DNA of 64,000 nucleotides from Ruminococcus sp. (GTDB lineage Bacteria > Bacillota > Clostridia > Oscillospirales > Ruminococcaceae), in the NCBI GenBank assembly GCA_017960805.1, contig JAGCYM010000111.1, forward strand, positions 1 through 64,000. Direction: 5' to 3'. A program made the translations under genes and the position numbers. The notes below the pieces were generated by a model. The model did no database searches and had not been told where the DNA came from. It saw nothing but the letters and a program-made list of their open reading frames with translations. Each line of letters begins with the position of its first letter. The stretch's first letter is position 1. Shown here one piece after another: positions 16,846-26,483 of the stretch.

Positions 16846-17508
16846 ATGGAAAAAGAAAACAGCACAGTATCTTTGAGTGAAAACAGCGATCAGAATGCCA
16901 AGCATCTTATACACTGTCTGACGGTTATCGGACAGATTGAAGGCCATTATGTTCTTGCTGAACAGAACAAGACCACCCGTTACGAGCATATAATGCCGGC
17001 GCTGGTTGCAGTTGAGCAGGACAGAAGCGTAGAGGGCCTGATGATAATCCTTAACACTGTGGGCGGAGATGTTGAGGCGGGACTTGCAATCGCGGAACTC
17101 ATTTCAGGAATGAAGACTCCGACCGTATCACTTGTTGTCGGAGGAGGTCACTCGATAGGTGTACCGCTTGCAGTAAGCGCGAAGAAGTCGTTTATCGTAC
17201 CATCAGCATCGATGACAATACATCCGGTTAGAATGAATGGTACAGTTCTCGGAGTTCCACAGACTCTTTCCTATTTTGATAAGATGCAGGACAGAATAGT
17301 TGATTTCATAATCCGTAACAGCAGGATTTCTGAAGGAGAACTTAGACGGCTTATTATGAATACAGAGGAACTTGTGCTTGATGTCGGTTCTGTCATTGAC
17401 GGAGCGAAAGCGGTTGAAATAGGACTAATTGACTGTCTGGGCAGTCTTGGTGATGCAATGGACAGCCTTTATGAAATGATAGAAAATAATGAAAGGCGAT
17501 ATATATAA
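16846..17508 (+). CDS. tepA: ClpP-fold serine protease, TepA-like
   Basis: A 220-residue protein of the ClpP/crotonase-like 'translocation-enhancing protein' family, next to ftsK/spoIIIE as in many Firmicutes. The nucleophile region is GGGHSIGVPLA, with a downstream IHPVRMNG segment supplying His. The substrate in the cell is uncertain. The start has a GGAG site and a near-consensus promoter. The gene end overlaps upstream in-frame extensions of the ftsK frame. Confidence 0.88.
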   Translation: MEKENSTVSLSENSDQNAKHLIHCLTVIGQIEGHYVLAEQNKTTRYEHIMPALVAVEQDRSVEGLMIILNTVGGDVEAGLAIAELISGMKTPTVSLVVGGGHSIGVPLAVSAKKSFIVPSASMTIHPVRMNGTVLGVPQTLSYFDKMQDRIVDFIIRNSRISEGELRRLIMNTEELVLDVGSVIDGAKAVEIGLIDCLGSLGDAMDSLYEMIENNERRYI

Positions 17509-17545
17509 AGCCTTGGACAAAAGAACATTGGAGGATAACAAAGCG

Positions 17546-20137
17546 ATGCCCGCAAAGAAGAGAAAAGCACCGATGGGCGCTGATTTCCGTGATGAGGATC
17601 TCACACCCAAAGGAAAGCCAAGAAAGAAAAAGGCTAATGAAGTTATAGCAGAGCCGGAGGATGACAAGGATACTAACCGAATATGGTCAGTAATCCTGTT
17701 TGCACTTGGTGTTCTGATCGCACTTATGACATTTATTCCCGGAACAGCCGGCTGGCACGGGATACATACATTCATGCTTGGTCTGTTCGGCATTTCTGCA
17801 TTTCTGGTTCCTGTAGTTCTGATATATACTTCAGTACTCATCGGACTGGAAAAGAGCCGTGATAATGTCGCAGGCAAGGCGATACTCGGTATCGTAATGA
17901 CACTGCTTATCTGCTCAGCAATTCAGGTGTTCATGGTGGGTGAGATACCAGGACATTCATTCACAGAGAATATCTCAAAAGTATATCATGATGGAACTCA
18001 GCTGAAGGGCGGCGGACTTGCGGGACTCCCTATTTCCGGACTGCTACTTGCAATCATGGGTAAGCTAGGCGCACGTATTCTGACTATAATCCTTTTCTTT
18101 GTGATAGCACTGCTTCTCACGGGAAAAAGCCTTATAGAATTCTTTAAAATGCTTGCGGCTCCTTTCATATATGCCAACAGATTTTTCACAGGTGAAGATG
18201 GTGAGATCGTAGAGGAAGAAGATTTGGATTCAGTACCTGAAAAGCCAGTAAGATCAAGAAAGAAGCCTGAACGCAATATAGCCAGTTCTGTTGAGGACCT
18301 TGAAGCGGTTGCAATGATCAATTCCCAGACTCCATCTTCAGATAAAACATCTGTTCAGGCATCATCTGAGAATAATAAAGTCGGTGACGATGAATTCAGC
18401 ATGTTCTTTGATATCCCGCTTCCGGATGAAAACAGGGAAGCTTCTTCTGAATCTTTTCCCGATTCCGCTCCTGTTCCTGTGATACAGGCAGAGCCGGCTA
18501 AGGAGCAGGTCAAGGATAAGACTGCTGAAGGTGACGGAATAGATATAGACATCGATCTTGAAAACCTCATAACAAAAGCGGCTGATGAAAAGGCAAAACG
18601 TGATGGTGCTGTTGTTGAGGAAGAGCATGAGGAGCAGAAACTCCCTGTACAGCAGCAGATGTACATACTTCCAAGCATTGATCTTCTTACACCGCCTGAG
18701 ATTCGTTCAAATCCTGCTGAAGCTGCTGCTGAAATGCGCGAGAAGGCTGACAATATCGTTAACACTCTTAAGAGTTTCGGCATTGATGTTAAAATACGCA
18801 ATATTTACCGCGGACCTTCAATCACACGTTATGAGATACAGCCAGGTGCTGGTGTCAGAGTTTCAAAGATCAAGGGACTTGAAGATGATATCTGCCTCAG
18901 TCTGGCTGCACAGGGTGTGCGTATTGAAGCTCCAATTCCAGGAAAAGCTGCTGTCGGAATAGAGGTTCCTAACATAAACAAGGATACTGTAACACTCAGG
19001 GAGATCCTTTCTTCAAGCGAGTTCCACAACTCCAAGAGCAAACTGGCTTTCGCTGTCGGAAAGGATATTACCGGAAACGCTATAGTTGGTGATATCACAA
19101 AGATGCCTCACGTTATCATAGCGGGTACTACTGGTTCTGGTAAATCAGTCTGCACACGTTCGATAATCATGAGCATACTCTATAACGCAAAACCGGATGA
19201 GGTAAAGCTGATACTCATCGACCCGAAAATGGTTGAGTTTAAGGTCTTTGAGGGTATACCACATCTGCTGATTCCTATCATCACACAGGCAGAGAAAGCA
19301 GCAGGCGCGCTGAACTGGGCTGTTCTTGAGATGATGAGAAGATATAATATATTTGCTGAAGTGGGTGCGAACGATCTGAAGTCGTATAACGAGCTTTCAG
19401 AGGACGATGAGGAACTCGCATTCATGCCGCAGATAGTAATATTCATCGACGAGCTTGCTGATCTTATGCTCGTTGCTGGTAAGGAAGTTGAAGACTATAT
19501 CTGCCGTCTCGCACAAATGGGACGTGCTGCAGGTATGCACCTTGTAGTTGCAACACAGCGTCCTACAACGGATGTTATCACAGGTCTTATCAAGGCTAAC
19601 ATCCCGAGCCGTATCGCTCTTTCTGTTATGTCTCAGGTGGATTCACGTACCATTATTGATATGGCGGGCGCGGATAAGCTCCTCGGAAATGGTGATATGC
19701 TGTATATGCCGATCGGAAGCGGCAAACCTATCCGTGTTCAGGGCTGTTTTGCTTCGAGCAGGGATATAAATGAGACTCTTTCCTTCATACGCTCACAGAT
19801 GTCTGAAGAATATGACAGCAATATTATCGAGGCTGTTGAGAACTATGTTCCTCAGACAGGCAAGGGTGACAAGAGCGGTTCAACTGACAGTGGATTTGAA
19901 GTAGGAAGTGACGAAGACTATATCATCAGAGCGGCAGAGGTCGCTGTAAACAACGGACAGCTTTCAACAACCATGCTACAGAAGAAACTGAAGCTTGGTT
20001 ACGCAAGAGCGTCCCGTATAATTGACGAGCTAGAGGAACGCGGTATTATCGGACCGAGTGAGGGCTCGAAGCCAAGAAAGGTATTGATGTCGAAAATGCA
20101 ATTCGACGATTGGAAACTCAGAATGCAGGAGGATTGA
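17546..20137 (+). CDS. ftsK: FtsK/SpoIIIE-type DNA translocase
   Basis: An ATP-driven DNA pump at the division or sporulation septum. The protein is 863 residues from this start: four N-terminal membrane helices (~35-190), an acidic low-complexity linker (~200-370), a RecA-like motor with Walker A AGTTGSGKSV and Walker B VIFIDELADLM, and a C-terminal winged-helix gamma domain (~790-860) of the type that reads orienting DNA sequences. The start at 17546 is chosen for GGAGG 11 bases upstream; an earlier in-frame ATG at 17489 lies inside tepA and has no site. Confidence 0.95.
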   Translation: MPAKKRKAPMGADFRDEDLTPKGKPRKKKANEVIAEPEDDKDTNRIWSVILFALGVLIALMTFIPGTAGWHGIHTFMLGLFGISAFLVPVVLIYTSVLIGLEKSRDNVAGKAILGIVMTLLICSAIQVFMVGEIPGHSFTENISKVYHDGTQLKGGGLAGLPISGLLLAIMGKLGARILTIILFFVIALLLTGKSLIEFFKMLAAPFIYANRFFTGEDGEIVEEEDLDSVPEKPVRSRKKPERNIASSVEDLEAVAMINSQTPSSDKTSVQASSENNKVGDDEFSMFFDIPLPDENREASSESFPDSAPVPVIQAEPAKEQVKDKTAEGDGIDIDIDLENLITKAADEKAKRDGAVVEEEHEEQKLPVQQQMYILPSIDLLTPPEIRSNPAEAAAEMREKADNIVNTLKSFGIDVKIRNIYRGPSITRYEIQPGAGVRVSKIKGLEDDICLSLAAQGVRIEAPIPGKAAVGIEVPNINKDTVTLREILSSSEFHNSKSKLAFAVGKDITGNAIVGDITKMPHVIIAGTTGSGKSVCTRSIIMSILYNAKPDEVKLILIDPKMVEFKVFEGIPHLLIPIITQAEKAAGALNWAVLEMMRRYNIFAEVGANDLKSYNELSEDDEELAFMPQIVIFIDELADLMLVAGKEVEDYICRLAQMGRAAGMHLVVATQRPTTDVITGLIKANIPSRIALSVMSQVDSRTIIDMAGADKLLGNGDMLYMPIGSGKPIRVQGCFASSRDINETLSFIRSQMSEEYDSNIIEAVENYVPQTGKGDKSGSTDSGFEVGSDEDYIIRAAEVAVNNGQLSTTMLQKKLKLGYARASRIIDELEERGIIGPSEGSKPRKVLMSKMQFDDWKLRMQED

Positions 20138-20141
20138 TTTT

Positions 20142-20699
20142 ATGCTGCTGGTTATTTTCTGTGGTATTGCGGCTCTGTTTGCGGCTCTCGCGGCGTTCAG
20201 TGCATATAACAAGCGAAAATTCTATCGTGATCATACTCAGAGGATGTCTGCCAAGGTCACATCGCACAGAGTTGTTGACCTAATGGGGGACAGAGCTTAT
20301 GAGCTTATTGTGCTTGCGGAAAACTGCTTTACATATAAAATAACCACAACCTGCCGTGCAGCAAAGAAGATGATCGCGGGCAAGAATGTTGAAATCCTTG
20401 TTCCTGAACATGCTGAGCCTGACACAGGTGATATCATTATGGAGGATCTCCAGAACAAAGAGGCAATGGGGATACTTCGTCCTGATGAGGTGGAGACACT
20501 TGCACTCCTTCGCGAGCTGGCTGAAGTGACCAGCAGAATGGGAAGTATGGCTGTTCCGAAGGATAAGCGCGTGATACTTCGTCAGGAATGCGCGACTTCA
20601 TTCGATTTCTGGAGAAATGCGGCTATCGCAGCTGTATTTTTGATGTTCAATGTAGTGATACTGATAACCATGATAGTGGAGAACAGATTTGAGTTCTGA
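20142..20699 (+). CDS. Membrane protein of unknown function
   Basis: A 185-residue protein with one membrane helix at each end (~2-22 and ~160-180) and a ~130-residue soluble middle. This is reminiscent of DUF3592-type membrane proteins but not certain. It starts 4 bases after ftsK with AGGAGG inside the ftsK 3' end, so it is co-transcribed. I do not recognise a function. Confidence 0.75.
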   Translation: MLLVIFCGIAALFAALAAFSAYNKRKFYRDHTQRMSAKVTSHRVVDLMGDRAYELIVLAENCFTYKITTTCRAAKKMIAGKNVEILVPEHAEPDTGDIIMEDLQNKEAMGILRPDEVETLALLRELAEVTSRMGSMAVPKDKRVILRQECATSFDFWRNAAIAAVFLMFNVVILITMIVENRFEF

Positions 20700-20726
20700 A
20701 GACTATGAAGGAAAGGCAGTGATACC

Positions 20727-22667
20727 TTGTACGAAGGCTTCTTACCGACCACAAAAAAGGAGATGGACGAGCTCGGGATCGAGCAGTTCGATTATATATA
20801 TATTACCGGCGACGCGTATGTTGATCATCCGAGTTTCGGTGCGGCGATTATAACGCGTCTTGTTGAAGCCCTTGGTTTCACTGTCGGTATCATAGCACAG
20901 CCCGACTGGCATACCGACAGGGATTTCCGCCGATTCGGCGCTCCGAGGTATGCCTTCCTTGTGACTTCAGGTAATATCGATTCAATGGTCGCACATTATA
21001 CTGCGGCTAAAAGGAAACGTTCAGATGATGCTTATAGCCCCGGTGGTGTTGCCGGAAAGCGTCCGGACCGGGCTGTAATCGTGTATTGTCAGAAACTTCG
21101 TGAATACTTTAAGGATGTTCCGATAGTTGTAGGAGGACTTGAGGCTTCTCTCAGACGCTTTGCTCATTATGACTACTGGGATGATACAGTTCGTCCGTCA
21201 GTGCTTGTAGATTGCGGTGCAGATCTGCTGATATATGGAATGGGAGAGCACCAGATACGAGAGATCTGTAAGCGGATGGCAAACGGTGAGGATATCCATG
21301 AAATGCATGATATCCGCGGGACATGCTATATGACAGAACCAGTAAACACGCCTCTTGGAGCAGCTCAGTGTCCGTCATTCGAGCAGGTGCGTGACAATAA
21401 GGTGGAATATGCAAAGGCTGTAAAGATACAGTATGACTGGCAGGATGAGGTCTATGGAAAAACGATCATACAGCGTCATGGAAAGATGATGTTTGTTCAG
21501 AACCCTCCTGCACTTAGTCTTACCACAGAGGAACTTGACTACATATACAGCCTGCCATATACAAGACAGGTACATCCGTCATATGATGCGCAGGGAGGCG
21601 TTCCCGGAATTGAGGAGGTACGCTTCTCCATAACTCATAACCGTGGATGTTTCGGTTATTGTAATTTCTGTTCAATAGCTCTTCATCAGGGCAGAAGAGT
21701 AACCGTACGAAGCGAGGAATCAGTTCTTGCTGAGGCGGAACGAATTACGAAAATGCCTGATTTTAAGGGGTATATACATGATGTCGGCGGTCCGACTGCA
21801 AATTTCCGCCATACTTCATGTGAAAAGCAGCTTAGTAAAGGACTATGTATGGGGAAAAAATGTCTTGCCCCGACGCCGTGTCCTGCCCTGAAAGCTGATC
21901 ATACTGAATATCTTGCGATGCTTAGAAAAATCAGACAGATCAAAGGCATTAAGAGGGTATTCATCCGTTCGGGAATACGTTATGATTACCTTATGCAGGA
22001 CAAGAATGACGAATTCATGCGTGAACTGATAAAGCATCATGTTAGCGGTCAGCTAAAAGTCGCTCCGGAGCATTGTTCCGCAGTTGTTCTTGACAAGATG
22101 GGAAAGCCACATATTGAGGCGTATAAGGCTTTTCAGAAACGTTTTTATGAGATTACAAAGGGAATGGGCAAGGAGCAGTATCTTGTTCCATATCTGATGT
22201 CATCTCATCCCGGAAGTACGCTTAATGAAGCTATAGAACTCGCGCTTTTTCTGCGCGATAACCATATTCGCCCTGAGCAGGTCCAGGACTTCTATCCGAC
22301 TCCGGGGACTATTTCCACAGCTATGTTTTATTCAGAACTGGATCCATATACCATGGAGAAGGTCTATGTTCCTAAAACTCCGAAGGAAAAGGCTATGCAA
22401 AGAGCTTTGCTGCAGTACTTCCGTCCTCAGAACAAAGAACTTGTACTTGAAGCTCTGAAAAAAGCCGGAAGATACGATCTGATTGGCTCATCACCCAAAT
22501 GTCTTGTTGAGGACAATTCTGTTAAAGGCGGAGACAGACGCGGACAGAAAAAAGACAGCATGTCAGATAGAAGGGTTCCGCACAGAAACGGGAATGGCAA
22601 TTCAAGAGGTCCTGTTTCAAGATCAAAGCAGCCTGGAAAGAAAAAGCCTGGCGGCAAGAAGCACTGA
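20727..22667 (+). CDS. YgiQ-family radical SAM protein
   Basis: A 646-residue protein of the YgiQ (UPF0313) family. The [4Fe-4S]-binding triad CFGYCNFC is near residue 310, followed by a radical SAM barrel and an extra Cys-rich segment (CEKQLSKGLCMGKKC). The C-terminal ~45 residues are Lys/Arg/Gly-rich and disordered. The family's reaction is not established. The start is a TTG at 20727; no ATG near the conserved N terminus (GFLPTTKKEMDELG) would fit. Confidence 0.9.
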   Translation: MYEGFLPTTKKEMDELGIEQFDYIYITGDAYVDHPSFGAAIITRLVEALGFTVGIIAQPDWHTDRDFRRFGAPRYAFLVTSGNIDSMVAHYTAAKRKRSDDAYSPGGVAGKRPDRAVIVYCQKLREYFKDVPIVVGGLEASLRRFAHYDYWDDTVRPSVLVDCGADLLIYGMGEHQIREICKRMANGEDIHEMHDIRGTCYMTEPVNTPLGAAQCPSFEQVRDNKVEYAKAVKIQYDWQDEVYGKTIIQRHGKMMFVQNPPALSLTTEELDYIYSLPYTRQVHPSYDAQGGVPGIEEVRFSITHNRGCFGYCNFCSIALHQGRRVTVRSEESVLAEAERITKMPDFKGYIHDVGGPTANFRHTSCEKQLSKGLCMGKKCLAPTPCPALKADHTEYLAMLRKIRQIKGIKRVFIRSGIRYDYLMQDKNDEFMRELIKHHVSGQLKVAPEHCSAVVLDKMGKPHIEAYKAFQKRFYEITKGMGKEQYLVPYLMSSHPGSTLNEAIELALFLRDNHIRPEQVQDFYPTPGTISTAMFYSELDPYTMEKVYVPKTPKEKAMQRALLQYFRPQNKELVLEALKKAGRYDLIGSSPKCLVEDNSVKGGDRRGQKKDSMSDRRVPHRNGNGNSRGPVSRSKQPGKKKPGGKKH

Positions 22668-22705
22668 TATATCGATCTTATAATATCAGATGTATTGGTT
22701 ATCAT

Positions 22706-22729
22706 GTCGGAAAGATTATTTGTTCCGAC
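22706..22729 (+). promoter_or_regulatory. Hairpin before the 71-residue protein gene
   Basis: GTCGGAA (22706-22712) pairs with TTCCGAC (22723-22729) over a 10-base loop. The hairpin sits directly before the AAAGGAGAGG ribosome-binding site. No T run follows. Confidence 0.45.
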
Positions 22730-22747
22730 GGAAAGGAGAGGTGTTTT

Positions 22748-22963
22748 ATGACGATTGACAGATTTGGATACGGTCCTGTCCTGCCTGAAACTGATGATGT
22801 TGTTGAAACAGTTCATCGGGTAAATCTAGCGGATGTCGTGGCAGAAGGCAATGATCCAGCGTATAGAAACAGTAAATTCTCAGAAGACTTTTCTGATGAT
22901 GAGAATTTGCGAGGAGCAGTCCGTGACAAGCTTCATAAAATACTGACCGGTGAAGATGACTGA
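22748..22963 (+). CDS. Small acidic hypothetical protein
   Basis: A 71-residue soluble acidic protein with no Cys and no membrane segment. A strong AAAGGAGAGG site supports it as a real gene. Its stop lies 8 bases into the flavoprotein gene, so translation is probably coupled. I do not recognise a family. Confidence 0.7.
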   Translation: MTIDRFGYGPVLPETDDVVETVHRVNLADVVAEGNDPAYRNSKFSEDFSDDENLRGAVRDKLHKILTGEDD

Positions 22964-24173
22964 TACTATTATAATAGGTGGGGGAGCGGCTGGATGTATG
23001 GCGGCTGTTCAGGCGGCACGCTTTGGAAAAACAGTTCTGCTTTTTGAACGCAATGAGAATATCGGTAGAAAACTTCGTATTACCGGTAAGGGAAGATGTA
23101 ATGTTACCAACGACTCTCCTACAGAAGAACACTTAAATAATATTCCTGTAAACCCGAGGTTCTTATACAGTGCCTTTTCTATGTTCGGTGCCGATGAGAC
23201 AAAAAGCTTTTTTGAAGAGCTTGGGGTCCCCCTTAAGACCGAACGAGGAAATCGTGTTTTCCCGGTAAGTGATAACGCCGAAGATATTGTAGCGGCTTTC
23301 GGCCGTGAGCTTAAGCACTTAGGTGTTAAGATAGTTCACAGGCGTGTAAACTCGCTCATTATTGAGGATGGCGTTTGCGTAGGAGTAAAAGCGGGCGGTG
23401 AAGAGTACCGGAGCGGAAGCGTACTCATTGCTTGCGGAGGCAAATCGTATCCTAATACAGGATCTACTGGTGACGGATATTCTCTCGCAGAGAGTGCCGG
23501 GCATACGGTTACCGAACTTAAACCAAGCCTTGTGCCCCTTGTTTCACCTGATAAGTATTGTGCAGAGATGATGGGACTGTCACTAAGAAATGTTACGTTG
23601 TCACTTTATGATGGCGAAAAGAAAATCTTCTCAGAACTCGGTGAGATGCTGTTCACTCATTTTGGGGTGAGCGGACCGCTTGTGCTTAGTGCGAGCAGCC
23701 ATATACGCGACATGAAACCAAACAGATACAGAATAGTAATTGATCTTAAACCTGCTCTTTCGCCAGAACAGCTTGATGCAAGGATACAGCGTGATTTCGC
23801 AGAAAATCTTAATCGTGATTTTATAAATGGCATACGTAAGCTTCTTCCCTCAAAGCTTATTCCGGTAGTGGTAAGATTATCCGGAATATCCCCTGAGCAG
23901 AAGGTCAATGGGATAACTAAAGAGCAGAGAAGAAAATTCGGAGAACTGATCAAGGCGTTCCCGGTCAGAATTTCTGGATTCAGGCCGATTGATGAGGCTA
24001 TTGTTACCAGCGGCGGCGTTTCTGTAAAAGAAATAGATCCGAAGACGATGGAGTCGAAAAAATGCAGAGGATTATTCTTTGCCGGAGAGGTTATTGATGT
24101 CGATGCATATACAGGTGGTTTCAATCTTCAAATAGCATTTTCCACCGCCTACGCAGCGGCAATGTATTTGTGA
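22956..24173 (+). CDS. HI0933/BaiN-family flavoprotein (NAD(P)/FAD-dependent oxidoreductase)
   Basis: A 405-residue FAD-binding protein: N-terminal Rossmann motif IIIGGGAAGCMAA, the family signature GKGRCNVTN near residue 50, and a C-terminal GGFNLQIAFSTAYAA segment typical of the HI0933 family. The reaction is unknown for most members. The ATG at 22956 overlaps the end of the preceding small gene; a GTG at 22950 is an alternative. Confidence 0.9.
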   Translation: MTDTIIIGGGAAGCMAAVQAARFGKTVLLFERNENIGRKLRITGKGRCNVTNDSPTEEHLNNIPVNPRFLYSAFSMFGADETKSFFEELGVPLKTERGNRVFPVSDNAEDIVAAFGRELKHLGVKIVHRRVNSLIIEDGVCVGVKAGGEEYRSGSVLIACGGKSYPNTGSTGDGYSLAESAGHTVTELKPSLVPLVSPDKYCAEMMGLSLRNVTLSLYDGEKKIFSELGEMLFTHFGVSGPLVLSASSHIRDMKPNRYRIVIDLKPALSPEQLDARIQRDFAENLNRDFINGIRKLLPSKLIPVVVRLSGISPEQKVNGITKEQRRKFGELIKAFPVRISGFRPIDEAIVTSGGVSVKEIDPKTMESKKCRGLFFAGEVIDVDAYTGGFNLQIAFSTAYAAAMYL

Positions 24174-24179
24174 TGAAAT

Positions 24180-24707
24180 ATGAAAAGAGATGTTTCGCAG
24201 CGGATATTCCGCTATGTATTTGAATTTGTTGTGGCAGGTTTTTTCGGTTGGGTCTATGAGGTGATAACAGTATATATACTGTATCATCATTTTGTAAACC
24301 GTGGAATCTTGCATCTTCCGGTCTTGCCGATATATGCTATCGGTGCGTTCATTCTGCTGGGAATGCTTGGAGAGCGCGACAGACACCCTGTATTTGTGTT
24401 TGTTTTTTCGGCAGTAGTAACTACCGCATTCGAAATGGCATCATCATATTTGCTGGAGTTTATTTTCCATAAACAATTCTGGACATATCACAACTGGTGG
24501 TTTTCGATTCAGGATCGCTCGAGTCTCATTTCAAGTGCGATATTCGGTGCACTAGCAGTCGGATATTTCTTCTGGCTGCATCCGCTTTCCGGAAAACTCT
24601 GTGATAAGCTACCCAAAGCAGTTTGTATTGTTTTTTCCGTTATTGCATCCGGAGCAATACTGACTGATCTTGCAATCTCTGTATCAGAGTTGCTGAAAAA
24701 AGCATGA
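24180..24707 (+). CDS. CmpB-type membrane protein ('putative ABC transporter permease')
   Basis: A 175-residue protein with four to five hydrophobic helices and the family pattern FFGWVYEVI...NRGILHLPVLPIYAIGA. The name derives from an old annotation; no ABC ATPase gene is nearby and function is unknown. It starts 6 bases after the flavoprotein stop. A shorter relative may be encoded at 5252-5635. Confidence 0.85.
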   Translation: MKRDVSQRIFRYVFEFVVAGFFGWVYEVITVYILYHHFVNRGILHLPVLPIYAIGAFILLGMLGERDRHPVFVFVFSAVVTTAFEMASSYLLEFIFHKQFWTYHNWWFSIQDRSSLISSAIFGALAVGYFFWLHPLSGKLCDKLPKAVCIVFSVIASGAILTDLAISVSELLKKA

Positions 24708-24737
24708 TAATCATTATATTTAAAGGAGAAATAAAAA

Positions 24738-25400
24738 ATGAAAACAATCAACATCGCTATCGACGGACCTGCAGGTGCAGGAAAGAGTACAATCGCAAAA
24801 ATGGTATCAGCAAAGCTTGGATATATATATGTTGATACAGGTGCACTTTACCGTACAGTAGCTCTCTATATTACAGAGAACAATATTGCTGATGAAGATA
24901 TTGAAAAATCACTCGAGAAGGCTGATGTTTCTCTGAGATTTGTTGATGGCGCTCAGCGTGTATTCCTTGGCAACAGAGACGTATCAGATCTTATCCGTAC
25001 ACCAGCAATATCCATGGCTGCTTCACGTACATCCGCAATCCCTGCAGTAAGAGCGTATCTTTTTGAGACACAGCAGAAGATCGCGCGTGAGAACAATATT
25101 ATTATGGACGGAAGAGACATCGGAACTGTAGTTCTTCCTAACGCTGATGTCAAGATATTCCTGACTGCTTCTGCAGAGGAGCGTGCGAACCGTCGTTATA
25201 AGGAACTTGCAGAGAAGCCCGACTGTCCGACTTATGATGAGATACTCAAGGATATCATACAGCGTGATTATCAGGATATGCACCGTGAGATAGCTCCGCT
25301 CAAGCAGGCTGATGATGCGGTTCTTGTAGATACAACAACACTTAATCTTGAGGAATCAGCTGATGCGATCGTCAAGGTTATTGAGAATAAAATAGGCTGA
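24738..25400 (+). CDS. cmk: Cytidylate kinase
   Basis: Phosphorylates CMP/dCMP with ATP. 220 residues, normal length. P-loop GPAGAGKST near the N terminus, the VDTGALYRTVAL segment and the MDGRDIGTVVLP motif are all present. It has an AAAGGAG site. Its TGA overlaps the next ATG by one base, and the order cmk-(GNAT)-plsC-ispH-S1 matches a common clostridial gene order. Confidence 0.96.
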   Translation: MKTINIAIDGPAGAGKSTIAKMVSAKLGYIYVDTGALYRTVALYITENNIADEDIEKSLEKADVSLRFVDGAQRVFLGNRDVSDLIRTPAISMAASRTSAIPAVRAYLFETQQKIARENNIIMDGRDIGTVVLPNADVKIFLTASAEERANRRYKELAEKPDCPTYDEILKDIIQRDYQDMHREIAPLKQADDAVLVDTTTLNLEESADAIVKVIENKIG

Positions 25401-25843
25401 TGAATGTCACATACAGGCGAGCTGTCTCAGAAGATATACCAGCAATAGAGCGGCTTTTCTCAGAGATGCTCGCGAGTGTCGGAGATGAGAAGACAAAAGG
25501 CTATGAAGACGGCTATCTGGATAAGTTCTTTTGCGGAGGAGACGTCATATATGTAGCTGTATCGGATGGAGAGGTAGTCGGGTATATCTCTGTGGAACTC
25601 CACCGAGATTTCGTCTATCTTGACGATTTGTCAGTCACAAAGAGATTTCGTGGAAAGGGGATCGGCAAAAAACTGATAAAGTTTGCCGAACGTTATGCGG
25701 CTGCCAGCAGTGTACCTGCCGCTTCTCTGCACGTTGAGAGTACAAATACAGTGGCAAGATACCTCTATCAGCGGCTCGGATATGCTGTCACCGCCACGGA
25801 GGAGAGCCGTTTCAGAATGACAAAACACATCGGGAAGGAATAG
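25400..25843 (+). CDS. GNAT-family N-acetyltransferase
   Basis: A 147-residue single-domain acetyltransferase: the acetyl-CoA loop RFRGKGIGKKLIKFAE is near residue 80, and HVESTNTVARYLYQRLGY is near the end. The substrate is unknown. It overlaps cmk by one base and precedes plsC by 4 bases. Confidence 0.88.
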   Translation: MNVTYRRAVSEDIPAIERLFSEMLASVGDEKTKGYEDGYLDKFFCGGDVIYVAVSDGEVVGYISVELHRDFVYLDDLSVTKRFRGKGIGKKLIKFAERYAAASSVPAASLHVESTNTVARYLYQRLGYAVTATEESRFRMTKHIGKE

Positions 25844-25847
25844 TTAG

Positions 25848-26483
25848 ATGTATTATATTGCAAAATTCTTTGTGCGGCTGTTTTTTCGCATAATCTACAA
25901 CCTGCACTATGAGGGCAGGGACAATATACCGCGAGGTGAGGAAGTTATCTACGCCTCAAACCATCGATCTAACGCTGATCCGCCTCTTCTCGGAGGAGGA
26001 GCAGTTGGCAAGTATGCATTCATGGCTAAAGAAGAGCTGTTTGAGAAGAAGCTGTTTGCATGGCTCATCCGCACGCTTGGTGCATTTCCGGTATCACGTG
26101 GAAAAGGTGACATGGCTGTAATAGAAACAGCAATCGACAGACTTCACAACGGAAGAAGCCTGATGATATTCCCTGAAGGTACGCGTTCAAAGGATGGAAA
26201 AGTCGGAAGAGGTCATTCCGGTGCTGCGCTTATAGCTGCAAAAGCTGACCGAAGAATAATACCGGTAGGTATTGTTTTCGGTGATAAACTGAAATTTCGT
26301 ACAAGAGTGACAGTAAAATTTGGCAAGCCGATAGATCCAAAGGACTATGTTGAACCAGCGGAAGAACCCAATCCACGTCAGCTTGTAAAGCTGAAGAACC
26401 GTTATATGGCGGATATCAAGGAACTTGTTGAAGGACCTTTAAAACCGGAAAACAAACAACAGGAGGAAAAAGAAAATGCGTGA
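25848..26483 (+). CDS. plsC: 1-acyl-sn-glycerol-3-phosphate acyltransferase
   Basis: Adds the second acyl chain in phosphatidic acid synthesis. 211 residues with an N-terminal hydrophobic segment, the HX4D motif NHRSNADP near residue 38, and FPEGTRSKDG near residue 107. The C-terminal end is charged. Its 3' end overlaps the ispH start by 8 bases and contains its AGGAGG site. Confidence 0.94.
   Translation: MYYIAKFFVRLFFRIIYNLHYEGRDNIPRGEEVIYASNHRSNADPPLLGGGAVGKYAFMAKEELFEKKLFAWLIRTLGAFPVSRGKGDMAVIETAIDRLHNGRSLMIFPEGTRSKDGKVGRGHSGAALIAAKADRRIIPVGIVFGDKLKFRTRVTVKFGKPIDPKDYVEPAEEPNPRQLVKLKNRYMADIKELVEGPLKPENKQQEEKENA

Noticed and set aside
18355..19446. Ser-rich minus-strand open frames opposite ftsK
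   Set aside because: Antisense to a well-supported gene with conserved domains, and with no start signals.
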